From Hesseltinella vesiculosa (lineage: Eukaryota; Mucoromycota; Mucoromycetes; Mucorales; Cunninghamellaceae): a DNA stretch of 64,000 nt. The position numbers were made by a program, and so were the translations under genes. The stretch covers positions 1,505,001 to 1,569,000 of the forward strand of contig MCGT01000001.1 of NCBI GenBank assembly GCA_002104935.1, in the 5' to 3' direction. Shown here one piece after another: positions 47,612 through 58,756 of the stretch. Under the pieces are notes generated by a model that had not been told where the DNA came from, did no database searches, and saw only the letters and a list, made by a program, of their open reading frames with translations. Positions within the stretch are counted from its first letter, which is position 1. Each line of letters starts with the position of its first letter.

Positions 47612-48338
47612 TGCTATGTTGTAAAAAAAAAAGAGGCAAGCGATAAAAGGAAAGAGAGAGATTGGTCAAAAAAGAGAGAAAAAAAAAGTTGGAACAGACT
47701 TAAATAAAGGTGGATTGATTCTTCCTTTTTTTTTTTTTTTTTTTTTGCCAATGCCGAAATATTTGATCCAGCTTTGCCACATCCCTGGCATCGGATCGAA
47801 CGTGATGGTCAGGCGTAGATGGGTGAGGAAGGCGGGGGTGGTGCCGAGTGTCCAGTGCTGAGTTGTGGGAAAAAATAAGAAATGTCACCCTGGACAGTGC
47901 CTGTGTCACATTGATGCGAGCGCAGAGTGGCGAGCAGAGATCACAAAAAGGGAACCAATAGGAGGTGACACAGAGTGCCAAAGAAATTGAGTCAAACGGT
48001 TTTTGAATCATTCGGGATGACGGAAAACCAGGTCCACACTGACATGGGTAATGCTGCTATTTCTTGGTCCAAGGTTCATGTGCAAGAATAAAAATTCAAC
48101 CAAGAAACAGTACAATGACGGCAAACCATGTTGCTGCGGATACGGATGCGGTTCAATCGGTGAAAAAGAGCAGCTCCAAAAAAGGCAAACCCTTTGCGAG
48201 TGGGTATGTTGATCTCTCATGGAGAGCCAATGCCTCTCTGCAGCTTTCCTAGTTTGGGAATGGCAGGTGACCAGAGAGGAAGGAGAAGCTGGTCGGTTCT
48301 TGATGACAGTGAGTCACATGACCTTTTTCTTGAAGAGT
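47612..48338. other. 5' flank of ABC transporter 1
   Basis: Promoter side of the transporter; T-run at 47726-47747. Short open frames on both strands lack support. Confidence 0.35.
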
Positions 48339-48811
48339 TCAGCATCGGCGTCTTTGTGCTGGCTTTCTTCGGCTTTCAAGACCATGATACTGCACTCGAT
48401 TACCTTCAAGGTCATCTTCGGCGTGTTTGACTTTTTCTTCCAAATCCCTTCTAAAAAAGAGGAAAGTATGCTTCTTAGTGCTCATCATCGTGCGCTTTTT
48501 CTCTGGGGTAGATGTTGCTTACCCCGACGCTTCCACAGGATGTTCCACGGTGGTGGTGGATGTATGGTTCCATTTCAATGTCCTTGAAGAAAGTGAATGC
48601 TCGGAGATTGGTGTGGAGAGAATGAGCCGTGTCGATCCTTCAGGAGTTTCAATGAGGCCCATGGCTGGCTGTGAAAGTCAAGGCAGGAGTGAGCAGCACC
48701 GCAGCAGCGCGCTTCTGTCCATCTCGTCTTTACCTCAGCATCTTCCATGTCTTTGGTATCCATTGGCTCTGGCCAGTCATCATCATGAAGCCTTTTTCTG
48801 ATGAGTGCCAT
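48339..48811 (-). CDS. candidate small three-exon gene or gene remnant
   Basis: A frame is open through three putative exons on the minus strand: 48811-48734, 48668-48523, 48450-48339; 111 aa. The two introns have good sites (gtaaag...tttcacag, gtaagc...ttttttag). The product starts MALIRKRLHDDDWPEP, has a Ser/Thr-rich middle and a charged, coiled-coil-like end (RDLEEKVKHAEDDLEG). No family recognised. More coding-like segments lie upstream on the same strand (48980-49850) but cannot be joined in one frame, so this may be the 3' end of a larger decayed gene. Confidence 0.3.
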
Positions 48812-50314
48812 TCTGTCATTATCCAGAAAAGAATGTCACAAGTCGGGTTCCATTTGTAAAGTCCTGGTTTTACCGAGGCATTATAAGTTTTGTTCAATGG
48901 ACGTAGCGCCATTCGGGACAATGTTGGTGCCAGATGTTGGTCTGGGAATGGGAGACTGCTGGTTGAGAGTGGAAGAATCAGGAGTGGGAGTGGCAGATCA
49001 CTTGCGACAGAAGCAGCTGCGAAGCATGGGTCTTGTTCAAGAAGAGCGTTCAAAGAGTCGGCATTTTATATTCTTCGCATCTTTTCCAAGGTGATCTCAA
49101 GCACTCACTTTCCAAGCAGACATTCGTTTTTTTGGCAGCATCATTGACTTGTTTGTTGATATCGTCATTACCATCGATTTCTGTCAGCCAGCATTGTAAA
49201 AAAAAGGCATGGGGACGTATAGGGACATGATCAAGGGCCTTGCTTTCCATTTTTACAAGGTATATCACAGATGCGTGACGATGATATCATCCTCTTCTCT
49301 CATTCCAAAAAAAAAGCAGGAGAGACCCTTTTTTTTTTTTTTTTCTGCGGGGTTCGATCATGTAAGGAGTCATGTCTTTTGATTGGCTCAACGGCGTGCC
49401 TGAAATTTCTGCAGAGCCATCCCACAGAAATGAAGAAGTGAAATAGACGTGCTTAGAAACAAGCGCTGCACGAAAAGGGGCCGATGCCCATGCATTGGAC
49501 CCATGGGGAATGGTTACCAGGAATACCACACGCATTCCCTTGGCTTTATCCTGACTTCTTGGCCATAATGCTTGGCACATGGTTGAGGTAGCACAAGAAT
49601 TCTTGGGATCAGCGAATGCTTGTCAATGCACAGGGCAGCCAATGGCAAATGGACAGCAAAACATGATGGTAATGCTTTTTTTAATTTCTGAGATTTTTTG
49701 ATCTTGCAGAAATGAATCCGTCTGTTGGTTCTTTTGTCGTCTGGCTTGTCCCAATGGCTCAAAACCGTCCATGGGCCAATGTTTGTCAACGTTGAATTTA
49801 AAGTTTGGCCTTCATTCAAGATGGGGCAGCCGCCGAATATTCTGGCCAATCAGGGTTTGCGGAAGTTCTGTTTGGAAACGAATTTACCCTTCTCCGCTTG
49901 GATGAAGAAAAAAAAAAACGTTTGATCTGACACGTCAACATCTAGAAAAGGGAAACACTGCGGCAGCCTGGTGTTGATGAATGGCTTCATCTTTGGCATC
50001 AAATGAGAGGGAAGGGAGAGTGAGAGGAGAAGGAGGGGAGGGTTGTAAAAGGTGGAAAGCGGGAAATTTCGTCATCGCAGAAGAGATGATTCATCCTGGA
50101 GGGCTTGGAAAGGGTTTGAGTAATGCATGACGCAAACCACCATATAGAGCGGGAGACTCGGCACTGATATCCTTTGTGGGAAAGCAGTCGGTAGTTGCCG
50201 ATCAGATGGAGCTTCCCCGGCGAATATTGGCTAAATCAAGAAAATTATTTAAACCCGCGCTTGTGGTCTTTTTTTCTTTCTTCTTCTTTTTTCAAACTTT
50301 TTTTCATACCCTGC
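48812..50314. other. intergenic stretch with coding-like fragments on the minus strand, and promoter of ABC transporter 2
   Basis: Minus-strand segments around 49190-49050, 49560-49340 and 49850-49690 translate to protein-like sequence (for instance SKDMTPYMIEP, NIGPWTVLSHWDKPDD) yet splice phases do not match between them. I regard this as an unresolved or decayed gene. The last 300 bp, with pyrimidine-rich runs before 50315, belongs to the transporter promoter. Confidence 0.35.
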
Positions 50315-53300
50315 ATGTTGTTTTTTAAAAAAAAGAAAAAGGAGGCTAAAGAAAAGAAAAAGGCTGTACCTATTTACGCCTTGTTTCGTTATGCCACCAC
50401 GATGGACCGTGTGTTGATCGTGTGTGCTTTGATCTGCTCGATTGCCGTGGGTGCCTTGATTCCTGTCAGCATTATCTTTTTCGGTCAAGTTCTGGGTGGG
50501 GTGACCCTCACCATGTCCAGTGGGTCTGTTGGCACCGATGTCTTGGATGCCACCCTCCCAGCTATTTACCTTATGCTCTATATCGCTGCGGGCTCTCTGG
50601 TCGCGGCTTATGTGTCCCAGGTGCTTTGGGTGTACACGGGCGAAAGCCAGGGCCGTCGTATCCGCAACATGTACGTCCACGCCATCTTACGTCAGGACAT
50701 GGCCTGGTTCGACAAGTCTGAAGAAGGCTCTCTCACTACCCGTCTCGCTGCCGACACCGACATGATCCAGGACGGCATCTCTGAAAAATTTGGCCAGTTT
50801 GTCCAAAGTATTGCCCAGTTCATTGCCGGTCTCGTCGTTGCTTTTACTGCCAACTGGATCCTTGCCTTTGTCGTCCTTGCCACCTATCCCATCCTGTTTG
50901 TCAGCAGCAGCCTGCTGGGCAAATGGGTCGTAGCCAACACCGTCAAGGCCCAATCATCCTATGCCGAGGCTGGCAAAGTCGCCGAGCAAGCCTTTGCTGG
51001 CATCCGCACCGTCTACGCCTTCTCCTTGCAAGCCCGTTTCATCGAGCGCTATGAGCAGCATCTCATTCAGGCTCGCAAAGCCGGTCTCCGCCGTGGTCTT
51101 GCCATGAGCATCACCACCGGCATCTTCTTCTTGGTCCTCATGGCCACCTATGCTCTCACCTTTTGGTATGGTACCCAATTGATCAATGAAGGACGTCTCC
51201 AAGGTTACAAAATCGTCATTGTCCTCTTTGGCATCATCATGGGCACAAGTAACGTTGACGAAAAAAATAAAAAAATAACCAAGATGACTCATCGATTTTT
51301 TTTTTTTAACAGTGGGCCTCAACACGTTACCAAACAACTTGTCAGCCATTACAGGTGGCTGTGGCGCAGCTCACAGTGTCTTCTCAACCATCGAACGTGT
51401 GCCTGATATTGACGCTGATGATACCACTGGTCACGACCTTCCTGCTGACTGGACTGCCTCTGTGGAACTTCAAAACATTGGCTTCCATTACCCAACGCGG
51501 CCAGATATTCCTATTTTGGACAACTTCCAGCTGTCCATTCCTGCTGGCAAGACCACCGCCTTTGTTGGTCCCTCTGGCAGTGGTAAGGTGTCAAACTGTC
51601 TCATTCCTCCTACCTGCTCACTTTTTTTTTTTTTTTTTTGGCTCCCATGACTAGGCAAATCCACCATTATGCAATTGCTGCTTCGCTTTTACGATCCTAT
51701 CAAGGGCCAAGTGTTATTGGACGGAAAAGATCTCAAGACCCTCAAAGTTTCCAGTCTCCGTGAATCCATTGGCTATGTGGGCCAAGAACCTGTCCTGTTT
51801 AACCTGAGCATCCGTCAAAACGTCAAGCTGGGTGTGCGTGGTCATGCCTCCATCACAGATGAACAAGTCGAACAAGCCTGTAAACAAGCCTACTGCCATG
51901 ATTTTATTATGCAACTGCCTGATCAATACGACACCATCGTAAGCCAATACTGGTCCTCGAAACCAGCAGAAGCTCATCCCAGACTTCTTTTTTTAGGTGG
52001 GTGAAAATGCTGTGTTATTGTCTGGAGGTCAAAAACAGCGAATTGCCATTGCCCGAGCCATTTTGAAAAATCCCAAGATCTTGTTGCTGGACGAAGTAAG
52101 AAAAAAAAAAAAGCAGGGCGAGCGGCGTAGTCAACGTCATTTTAATCCGACCCTCGGACTTCTTTTTCTTTAGGCCACGTCAGCTTTGGACACGCAATCA
52201 GAACGCTTGGTGCAACATGCCCTAGAAGTGGCTTCGAAAGACCGTACCACCATTGTCATCGCCCATCGTCTGTCCACTGTACGCAACGCAGACAATATTG
52301 TCGTCATGCAAAAAGGCGTGATCGTTGAATCAGGCACCCATAGCCAACTGGTCGAAGCCCAAGGCGTGTATCATGGTCTCGTGAAGAAGCAAGAAATCGC
52401 CATCGCCTCCTCTGGCTCATCCCAGTCCGACGCCACCGTCGATGAAAAGACCAAGACCCCAGCCGACCTAGACGACGCTCAGCTGGAACAATTACTGCAG
52501 AATGAAAAAGACAAGGTTGTGCTCGAGATGGAAGAAATGCAGGAGTACGAAAAAGGCAAGGCCAAGAAGGCCCGCAAAGGTAGTGTGGCCTCCGTCGTCG
52601 ATGGGTTTGAAGTCACGCGCCGCCGTGAACAGATGGAAAAGAAGAATCGCAAGAAACAAGCTGCTCCGCTCCGCCGCGTCCTCATGGAAATGCGCACCGA
52701 ATGGCTTTTGCTGTTCACTGGCATGATCTGCTCCTTCATCGCCGGCTGTGTGTTCCCTGCTTTCAGTTATGTGTTTGCCCAAGTCGTCGTCTTGATCACC
52801 ACGCCCAATGTCGTCATGGCCCCTTCTCCCATGAGCGGCACCAACCTCTATGCCTTTTTGTTGCTGGTCGTCGGTATTGCCTCCCTTATCGGCTTTGGCG
52901 GCAAGATCGTCATGTTCGAAACCGCCGGCGAAATCTACACCCGCCGCCTGCGCAAGGCCGTCTTTGCCCAGTACCTTAAGCAAGAAATCGGCTTTTATGA
53001 CCAGCCCGCCAACAGCCTCGGCTCTCTCACCACCCGCCTCGCCGTTGATTCCAAGAACGTGAATGAAATGATCACCAAAACCTTTGGTGAAATCCTGCAA
53101 ATCATCGCCACAGGCGTCATTGGTAATTTTTTTTTTAGAGTCGTGTGACCGCCCTCTTCTAACGCTTTCTTCTCTCAGGTGTCGTGCTTGCTTTTATTTT
53201 CTCCTGGCAAGTCACCTTGGTGGTGTTGGCCGTTGCTCCCTTTTTGGTCTTTGGCTCGATGTTCCGTAGCAAGATTGAAGAAAGTTATGGCAGCGATAAC

Positions 53301-54679
53301 AAAAAGGCCACCGAGCAATGTGGCCAGGTCGCAGCCGAGGCTATCAAGGAAATCCGCACTGTCGCTGCCCTCAACCAACAAAGCTTCTTTGAAACCCGTT
53401 TCTTCAAGGCCACCGAGCGGCCACATCAGCTCAGCATGCGTCGTGCCTGGTACTCCGCCATCGGTACCGCTTGCTCTGTCAGTGTCCCTCGTTTTGCCCA
53501 AGCCATCACCTTTTATGCCGGTGTCCGCTTCATGGCCAATGGCTGGATCACCTACCGTGATATGTTCAGCAGTATGATGATGATCATGATGAGCGCCAAC
53601 GGTAGGCATCAAAAGAAGAACACAGGGCTTTCCATTCGATCATGCCACTCACACGCTTTTTTTTTCCCCCAAGGTGTTGGTCAAGGATTGGTATTCCAAC
53701 AGGCCTTTGAAAGTGGCAAGGTGTCAGCCATCTCAGTGTTTGAATTGATGGATCGCAAGACCGACATCGACCCTGACTTGGAAGGAATCGAGCCCAAGAA
53801 AGACGACATCAAGGGCGCTGTGTCCTTTGAAAACATCGACTTTGCCTATCCCACCCGTCCCAACATCCCTGTCTTCAAGGGCCAAATGAATCTCAAAGCC
53901 TCAGCCCTGACCAAGATCGCCCTTGTGGTAAGGAAAATCACATCCAGAAAAGGGCCAATCATCCATCTCACGCTCTTCATTCTCATCGCAGGGCCCATCT
54001 GGCTGTGGTAAATCCACTACCATTGGTATGCTGGAACGGTTCTACGATTGCTCGGATGGCATGGTGCGTCTGGACGATTATGATGTCAAAAAGTTTAGCT
54101 TGCACAACCTGCGCTCGCACCTGTCGATCGTCCAACAAGAACCCATTGTGTTTGACATGTCCATCGGGGAAAACATTTGCTATGGCTACGAAGGCGAGAT
54201 CACCCAAGACCAGATGGAGGAAGCTGCCAAGCTGGCCAACATCTACGACTTTATCAAAGACCTGCCTGACGGCTTTGACACCCGGGTGGGCGACAAAGGT
54301 TCGCAGCTCAGCGGCGGTCAAAAGCAACGCATCGCCATTGCCCGAGCCTTGGTGCGCAAGCCCAAGGTGCTTCTCCTCGACGAAGCCACATCTGCCCTCG
54401 ACAGTGAATCTGAAAAAATCGTCCAAGAAGCCCTAGACAAGGTCTTGGAACAAGGCGGCCGTACCACCATCACCATTGCCCACCGTCTCTCCACCATCCA
54501 GGTAAACACGTCTTTCTTTTCTCTGACCAATGCAGCTCACTCCTATTTCTTAGAACTCGGATGTCATTGCTGTGGTGTCTGATGGTCAAATCAAGGAGCT
54601 GGGCTCGCATCAAGATTTATTGGCTCTCAACGGCATTTATGCGGATATGGTTGCACAGCAATCCTTGCAAGTGTCTTGA
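50315..54679 (+). CDS. full-length ABCB/MDR-type ABC transporter 2
   Basis: Paralogue of transporter 1 with the same TMD-NBD-TMD-NBD layout. Nine exons: 50315-51248, 51313-51582, 51655-51938, 51997-52095, 52174-53122, 53179-53601, 53674-53927, 53992-54501, 54554-54679; 1282 aa. NBD1: [37 protein letters not shown]2: [34 protein letters not shown]. An intron interrupts the Walker A of NBD1 after GSG in both paralogues. The start at 50315 was chosen because it opens a lysine-rich N-terminus like the neighbour's; the frame is open further upstream without an ATG of similar quality. Its 3' part is duplicated downstream. A drug or lipid export role is inferred from the family only. Confidence 0.95.
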
Positions 54680-55144
54680 GCCGGTCTTCATTTTTTTTTA
54701 TCCATTTCTTTTGCATCCCCTCTCTTGCATCCTCATTCCTCTTTTTATAATATACTTTTAATTGACGTATCGTAAATAGTTTGAAGTCTCCAAAAAACAG
54801 GCAGTCCTTGTGCACCCGTTGGAAGGAGTGTTTGAGTTCGTCGAAGTGAAGGTTTTTTTTTTTTTTTGCACTGGCAGGGGTGAGCCCGTTTCCTAAAGCG
54901 AAAATGATTGGCTGGACATTGGCTGGATGTGGCAAATGAGGCGAACCTGCCTGGCAACAGTCACAGTGATACAAGGAGATTTTTTTGTTTCCCTTTCACC
55001 CATGTTATTATTATTCTTCTTCCTCTTCATCAGATGCAACTCATTGGCCGCGATTAATTTGAATCTCATTGCTTTATTTTTAGCTGATACTGATGTGTCT
55101 ATTTTTTTTTTTTTTCCTTCTGAGCTACTTAGTGGGGAGATGCT
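54680..55144. other. 3' UTR and downstream flank of ABC transporter 2
   Basis: 54680-54930 is the 3' UTR side and is repeated at 56238-56487. 54931-55144 is unique to this copy and leads into the minisatellite. No gene. Confidence 0.5.
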
Positions 55145-55705
55145 TGTTCCAGTAAGTTGTGAGCTTGTATGGCCGACTGACCGTCCAAGACACCCTGAGC
55201 TTGAACTGCAGTGCTCTTGCATCTGAAGCATGATCAGGGGTTCTCTCCACTTGGAATGCATGTTCCAGTAAGTTGTGAGCTTGTAAGGCCGACTGACCGT
55301 CCATGACACCCTGAGCTTGAACTGCAGTGCTCTTGCATCTGAAGCATGATCAGGGGTTCTCTCCACTTGGAATGCATGTTCCAGTAAGTTGTGAGCTTGT
55401 AAGGCCGACTGACCGTCCATGACACCCTGAGCTTGAACTGCAGTGCTCTTGCATCTGAAGCATGATCAGGGGTTCTCTCCACTTGGAATGCATGTTCCAG
55501 TAAGTTGTGAGCTTGTAAGGCCGACTGACCGTCCATGACACCCTGAGCTTGAACTGCAGTGCTCTTGCATCTGAAGCATGATCAGGGGTTCTCTCCACTT
55601 GGAATGCATGTTCCAGTAAGTTGTGAGCTTGTAAGGCCGACTGACCGTCCATGACACCCTGGGCTTGAACTTGAGTACTCTTGTATCTGAAGCATGACCA
55701 GGGGT
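55145..55705 (+). repeat. 116-bp minisatellite, five units
   Basis: Units begin (tgttccagtaagttgtgagc) at 55145, 55261, 55377, 55493 and 55609, exactly 116 bp apart. Units 2-4 are practically identical; the first differs at a few bases and the last degenerates after about 55660. Because 116 is not a multiple of 3, the open frames read through it on the minus strand shift phase each unit; they are not evidence of a protein. Each unit contains a donor-like cagtaagt. Confidence 0.95.
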
Positions 55706-55776
55706 TTCCAAGGAGTACCCAGAGGAATAGAGTCATTCAATGTCTCGTTTACCGTGTGAGAACGTATTCTGAGTGT

Positions 55777-56487
55777 GAAGCTGCCAAGCTGGCCAACATC
55801 TACGACTTTATCAAAGACCTGCCTGACGGCTTTGACACCCGGGTGGGCGACAAAGGTTCGCAGCTCAGCGGCGGTCAAAAGCAACGCATCGCCATTGCCC
55901 GAGCCTTGGTGCGCAAGCCCAAGGTGCTTCTCCTCGACGAAGCCACATCTGCCCTCGACAGTGAATCTGAAAAAATCGTCCAAGAAGCCCTCGACAAGGT
56001 CTTGGAACAAGGCGGCCGTACCACCACCACCATTGCCCACCGTCTCTCCACCATCCAGGTAAACGCCTCTTTCTTTTCTCTGACCAATGCAGCTCACTCC
56101 TATTTCTTAGAACTCGGATGTCATTGCTGTGGTGTCTGATGGTCAAATCAAGGAGCTGGGCTCGCATCAAGATTTATTGGCTCTCAACGGCATTTATGCG
56201 GATATGGTTGCACAGCAATCCTTGCAAGTGTCTTGAGCCGGTCTTCATTTTTTTTTATCCATTTCTTTTGCATCCCCTCTCTTGCATCCTCATTCCTCTT
56301 TTTATAATATACTTTTAATTGACGTATCGTAAATAGTTTGAAGTCTCCAAAAAACAGGCAGTCCTTGTGCACCCGTTGGAAGGAGTGTTTGAGTTCGTCG
56401 AAGTGAAGGTTTTTTTTTTTTTTGCACTGGCAGGGGTGAGCCCGTTTCCTAAAACGAAAATGATTGGCTGGATATTGGCTGGATGTT
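55777..56487 (+). pseudogene. duplicated 3' end of ABC transporter 2
   Basis: A copy of 54220-54930, nearly identical including the last intron (56060-56110), final exon (56111-56236) and about 250 bp of 3' flank. It starts in the middle of NBD2, just after the Q-loop region, and keeps [25 protein letters not shown] and the stop. One change is Ile to Thr in the strand before the H-loop (TTTTIAH for TTITIAH). No membrane domains, Walker A or promoter belong to it, so it is a 3' partial duplicate and not a working transporter. Confidence 0.93.
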
Positions 56488-56895
56488 TTGGCGTTTTTTT
56501 TTTGTGGGATGGGCAGCCAATCACGTCATTTTGGGAAACGATTTCTTGCATTATATGGATTGTTCTATTGACTAATAAACATCAAATGAAATCGAGGAGG
56601 AAGCTAATAGGCTGATGCACAAAGGGACAGGTCCTTGGGACGGTGGCAACGAAGGACAGAAAAAGGTGGAAATGCGACACACGGGGTGCGGAAGACATGT
56701 TCACTTTGTTCAAGCGCTTGTCAAGGTGGACTAGGCGCAATTGGTATGTGATAGTGTATACTGTATTGCACTGATTGGCACAAGCAGAACCGTATCTTTT
56801 TACATATAGTTGAACTGATAGAGTTTGCTTTTAATGGATACAGCCAAGGACATTATGAAAAAGTGGCTACACAGAGTGAGTGAGAACTAACAAAG
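56488..56895. other. intergenic DNA
   Basis: No gene supported between the duplicated transporter end and the hypothetical gene. Confidence 0.35.
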
Positions 56896-57687
56896 CTAAT
56901 ATGAAATGGTTTTCTTGGACCGCTGTCGCGGTGCTGGTCGTGCTTCCCGAAATTGAGAAATGACTGAGGGGGAATCAAGTGCATCCTCGCGATCAATGGT
57001 ATAGGTTTTGTTGTTAAACGGGATGCAATCAACAACACTTTTTTTGAGAAAAGGGTGCAGCCGAAAGAGGTCCAACACATCGTCGGCATTCGTCGAGAGC
57101 CCAAGGAAATCAATCACTACCAAACACACGTTGGTGGTCGTGGTCCTCAACAGGTCCAGTAGGTCTTGGGTGGTGCCGGCAACATGATCGATCTTGGGGT
57201 TTTTCGCAGCCTTGTCCCGATTCGCCATTCGTTTTCGTGCCTGAGATCCAGCGGACACAAACAATTGGTCAACGTGTGAGCGCTCCCGGAGATTGTCCAC
57301 CATCTTGATAATGTCATCCATATCTTCAGTCGTGCTGCATGGTGACGAGCGGGCGTACCCAGTGGCGTTGTACCCGGTATTCTTGAGATCGAGCATCTGT
57401 TGTTGGTGATTTTCCAAGACTTCCAGCGCTGTTTTTGCGGCGTGTTCTACGGGACAGTGCGTCAATGACATTTATCACTCGCTCTATTTTTGCTTACCAC
57501 GATGCTCTTCGCGCAGCATGAGTACGTTCCGGCGAAAGTTGTTGGGATCGGCGCGTTTTCGCTTGCGCACAATTGGACATTTTTGATAGGCGAGCTCAAC
57601 GTTACTGCAGTAACCTTTAAATTGCTGAAGATTGTATTTGTCGAGTAGATTCGTATAGTGCATCACGATGGCGAATACATCTTTCAT
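56896..57687 (-). CDS. hypothetical protein, 5' end uncertain
   Basis: Two exons in one frame: 57687-57498 and 57446-56896, 246 aa from the first in-frame ATG. I do not recognise it. It has a basic patch (CPIVRKRKRADPNNFRR), a helical region (EHAAKTALEVLENHQQQ), a second basic segment (QARKRMANRDKAAKNPK) and a hydrophobic strand (VCLVVIDFLGL). A further exon may lie upstream (57964-57832, starting MDICWTHKQDLPG), with an acceptor at 57700, but the phases between it and the next exon do not fit; another missed exon or a frameshift would be needed. It may be a gene with a missed exon or one in decay. Confidence 0.45.
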
Positions 57688-57699
57688 TGATACCACAGC

Positions 57700-58756
57700 C
57701 TAGTCGTATCGTTCATCATTTTCGGTGCTTGGTTCTTGAAGAATGTATTCATCAAATCGACAAGCTGCGACTTCATGTCTGGAAGGAATCATCTGTTAGT
57801 TTAGGCAGCAATTCTTCCATGAAGTACTTACGAAGGCAAGCCCGGTCACTGGTTTGGGGCGTGGCAGCGTCCAGGTATCGTTTATAGAGCCTTGGGAAGT
57901 GATTGATGCTGCTTGTCAATGCCAGGCCCGGAAGATCTTGCTTATGGGTCCAACAAATGTCCATTTCTTTCACGGTGCAAACTTGGTGAAGCAGATCATT
58001 AGCGATTTATTCATTCGTTTTCGTGTGTTTCAGTGCAAAGAACTGGCACAGTGTCATACCCCTAGTAAGGGACATATCCATATTAAAGGTTGATACTCTG
58101 TTCTCGTGCGTGCTTGCAGTTTGGGAAAAGGGAAAAAAAAGAGAGCCATTTGCCAAACGCCCCAAGCGTTACCCATCCAGCCAATCACGTGATTTTGGGA
58201 TACGACTAGACGCATAAAGAAAATCCAGGCGCGTAACGTTGTGCGATGGCATTATAAGAAACAGCGAAGAGAAAGAAATATCAGGAAAAAGGTGTTAAAA
58301 AAAGCAAGTAAGCTTTTCTCTTCCCATCCCCCTTTTTTTTTTTGCCAAAAGCAGAAAAGTGATTTTATTGGACAATCCCAGGCTGAGTGTAACTTCGTTT
58401 CCGTGAATTTTCTGAACCTCCTCGTTTATTTTGATTCCCGCGGAAATCCTGTAGCGACAAAAAGAAAAAGGCAAGTTGTATGATGCCTAGCTCTCCCAAA
58501 CGATACTACATTATCATGGACAGTGTCAGTATCCACACACTGCCAATGCCAAGACTGAACCGTGGCTGCCTACCACCTTGCAGAGTAAAATGAAAGTACT
58601 CTCTTTTTGCTGTGAAAGAAAAAAAAATCGGTGCAAGGTTTGCGCCTGTGAGTTGGTTTTCCAATCACAGAAAACTTGACTTGTGACTTCCGACCATTCA
58701 AAGACAGCAGTTTTTTTTTTCCTTCTTCACTTTTTTTTTTTTACAAGTCAAAATCA
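57700..58756. other. divergent intergenic region, with a possible extra exon of the upstream gene
   Basis: 57832-57964 (minus) could encode a first exon of the hypothetical gene; otherwise no gene is supported. T-runs at 58331-58340, 58711-58719 and 58729-58741 precede the SF1 start. Confidence 0.35.

Noticed and set aside
52492..53100. 202-codon minus-strand open frame
   Set aside because: Antisense shadow of ABC transporter 2 exon 5.
55234..55736. Long minus-strand open frames across the minisatellite
   Set aside because: They are the same 116-bp unit read in rotating phases; repetition without stops makes the frame open by chance.
58023..58483. Short plus-strand open frames upstream of SF1
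   Set aside because: No resemblance, no splice link to SF1 exon 1, and composition like intergenic DNA.
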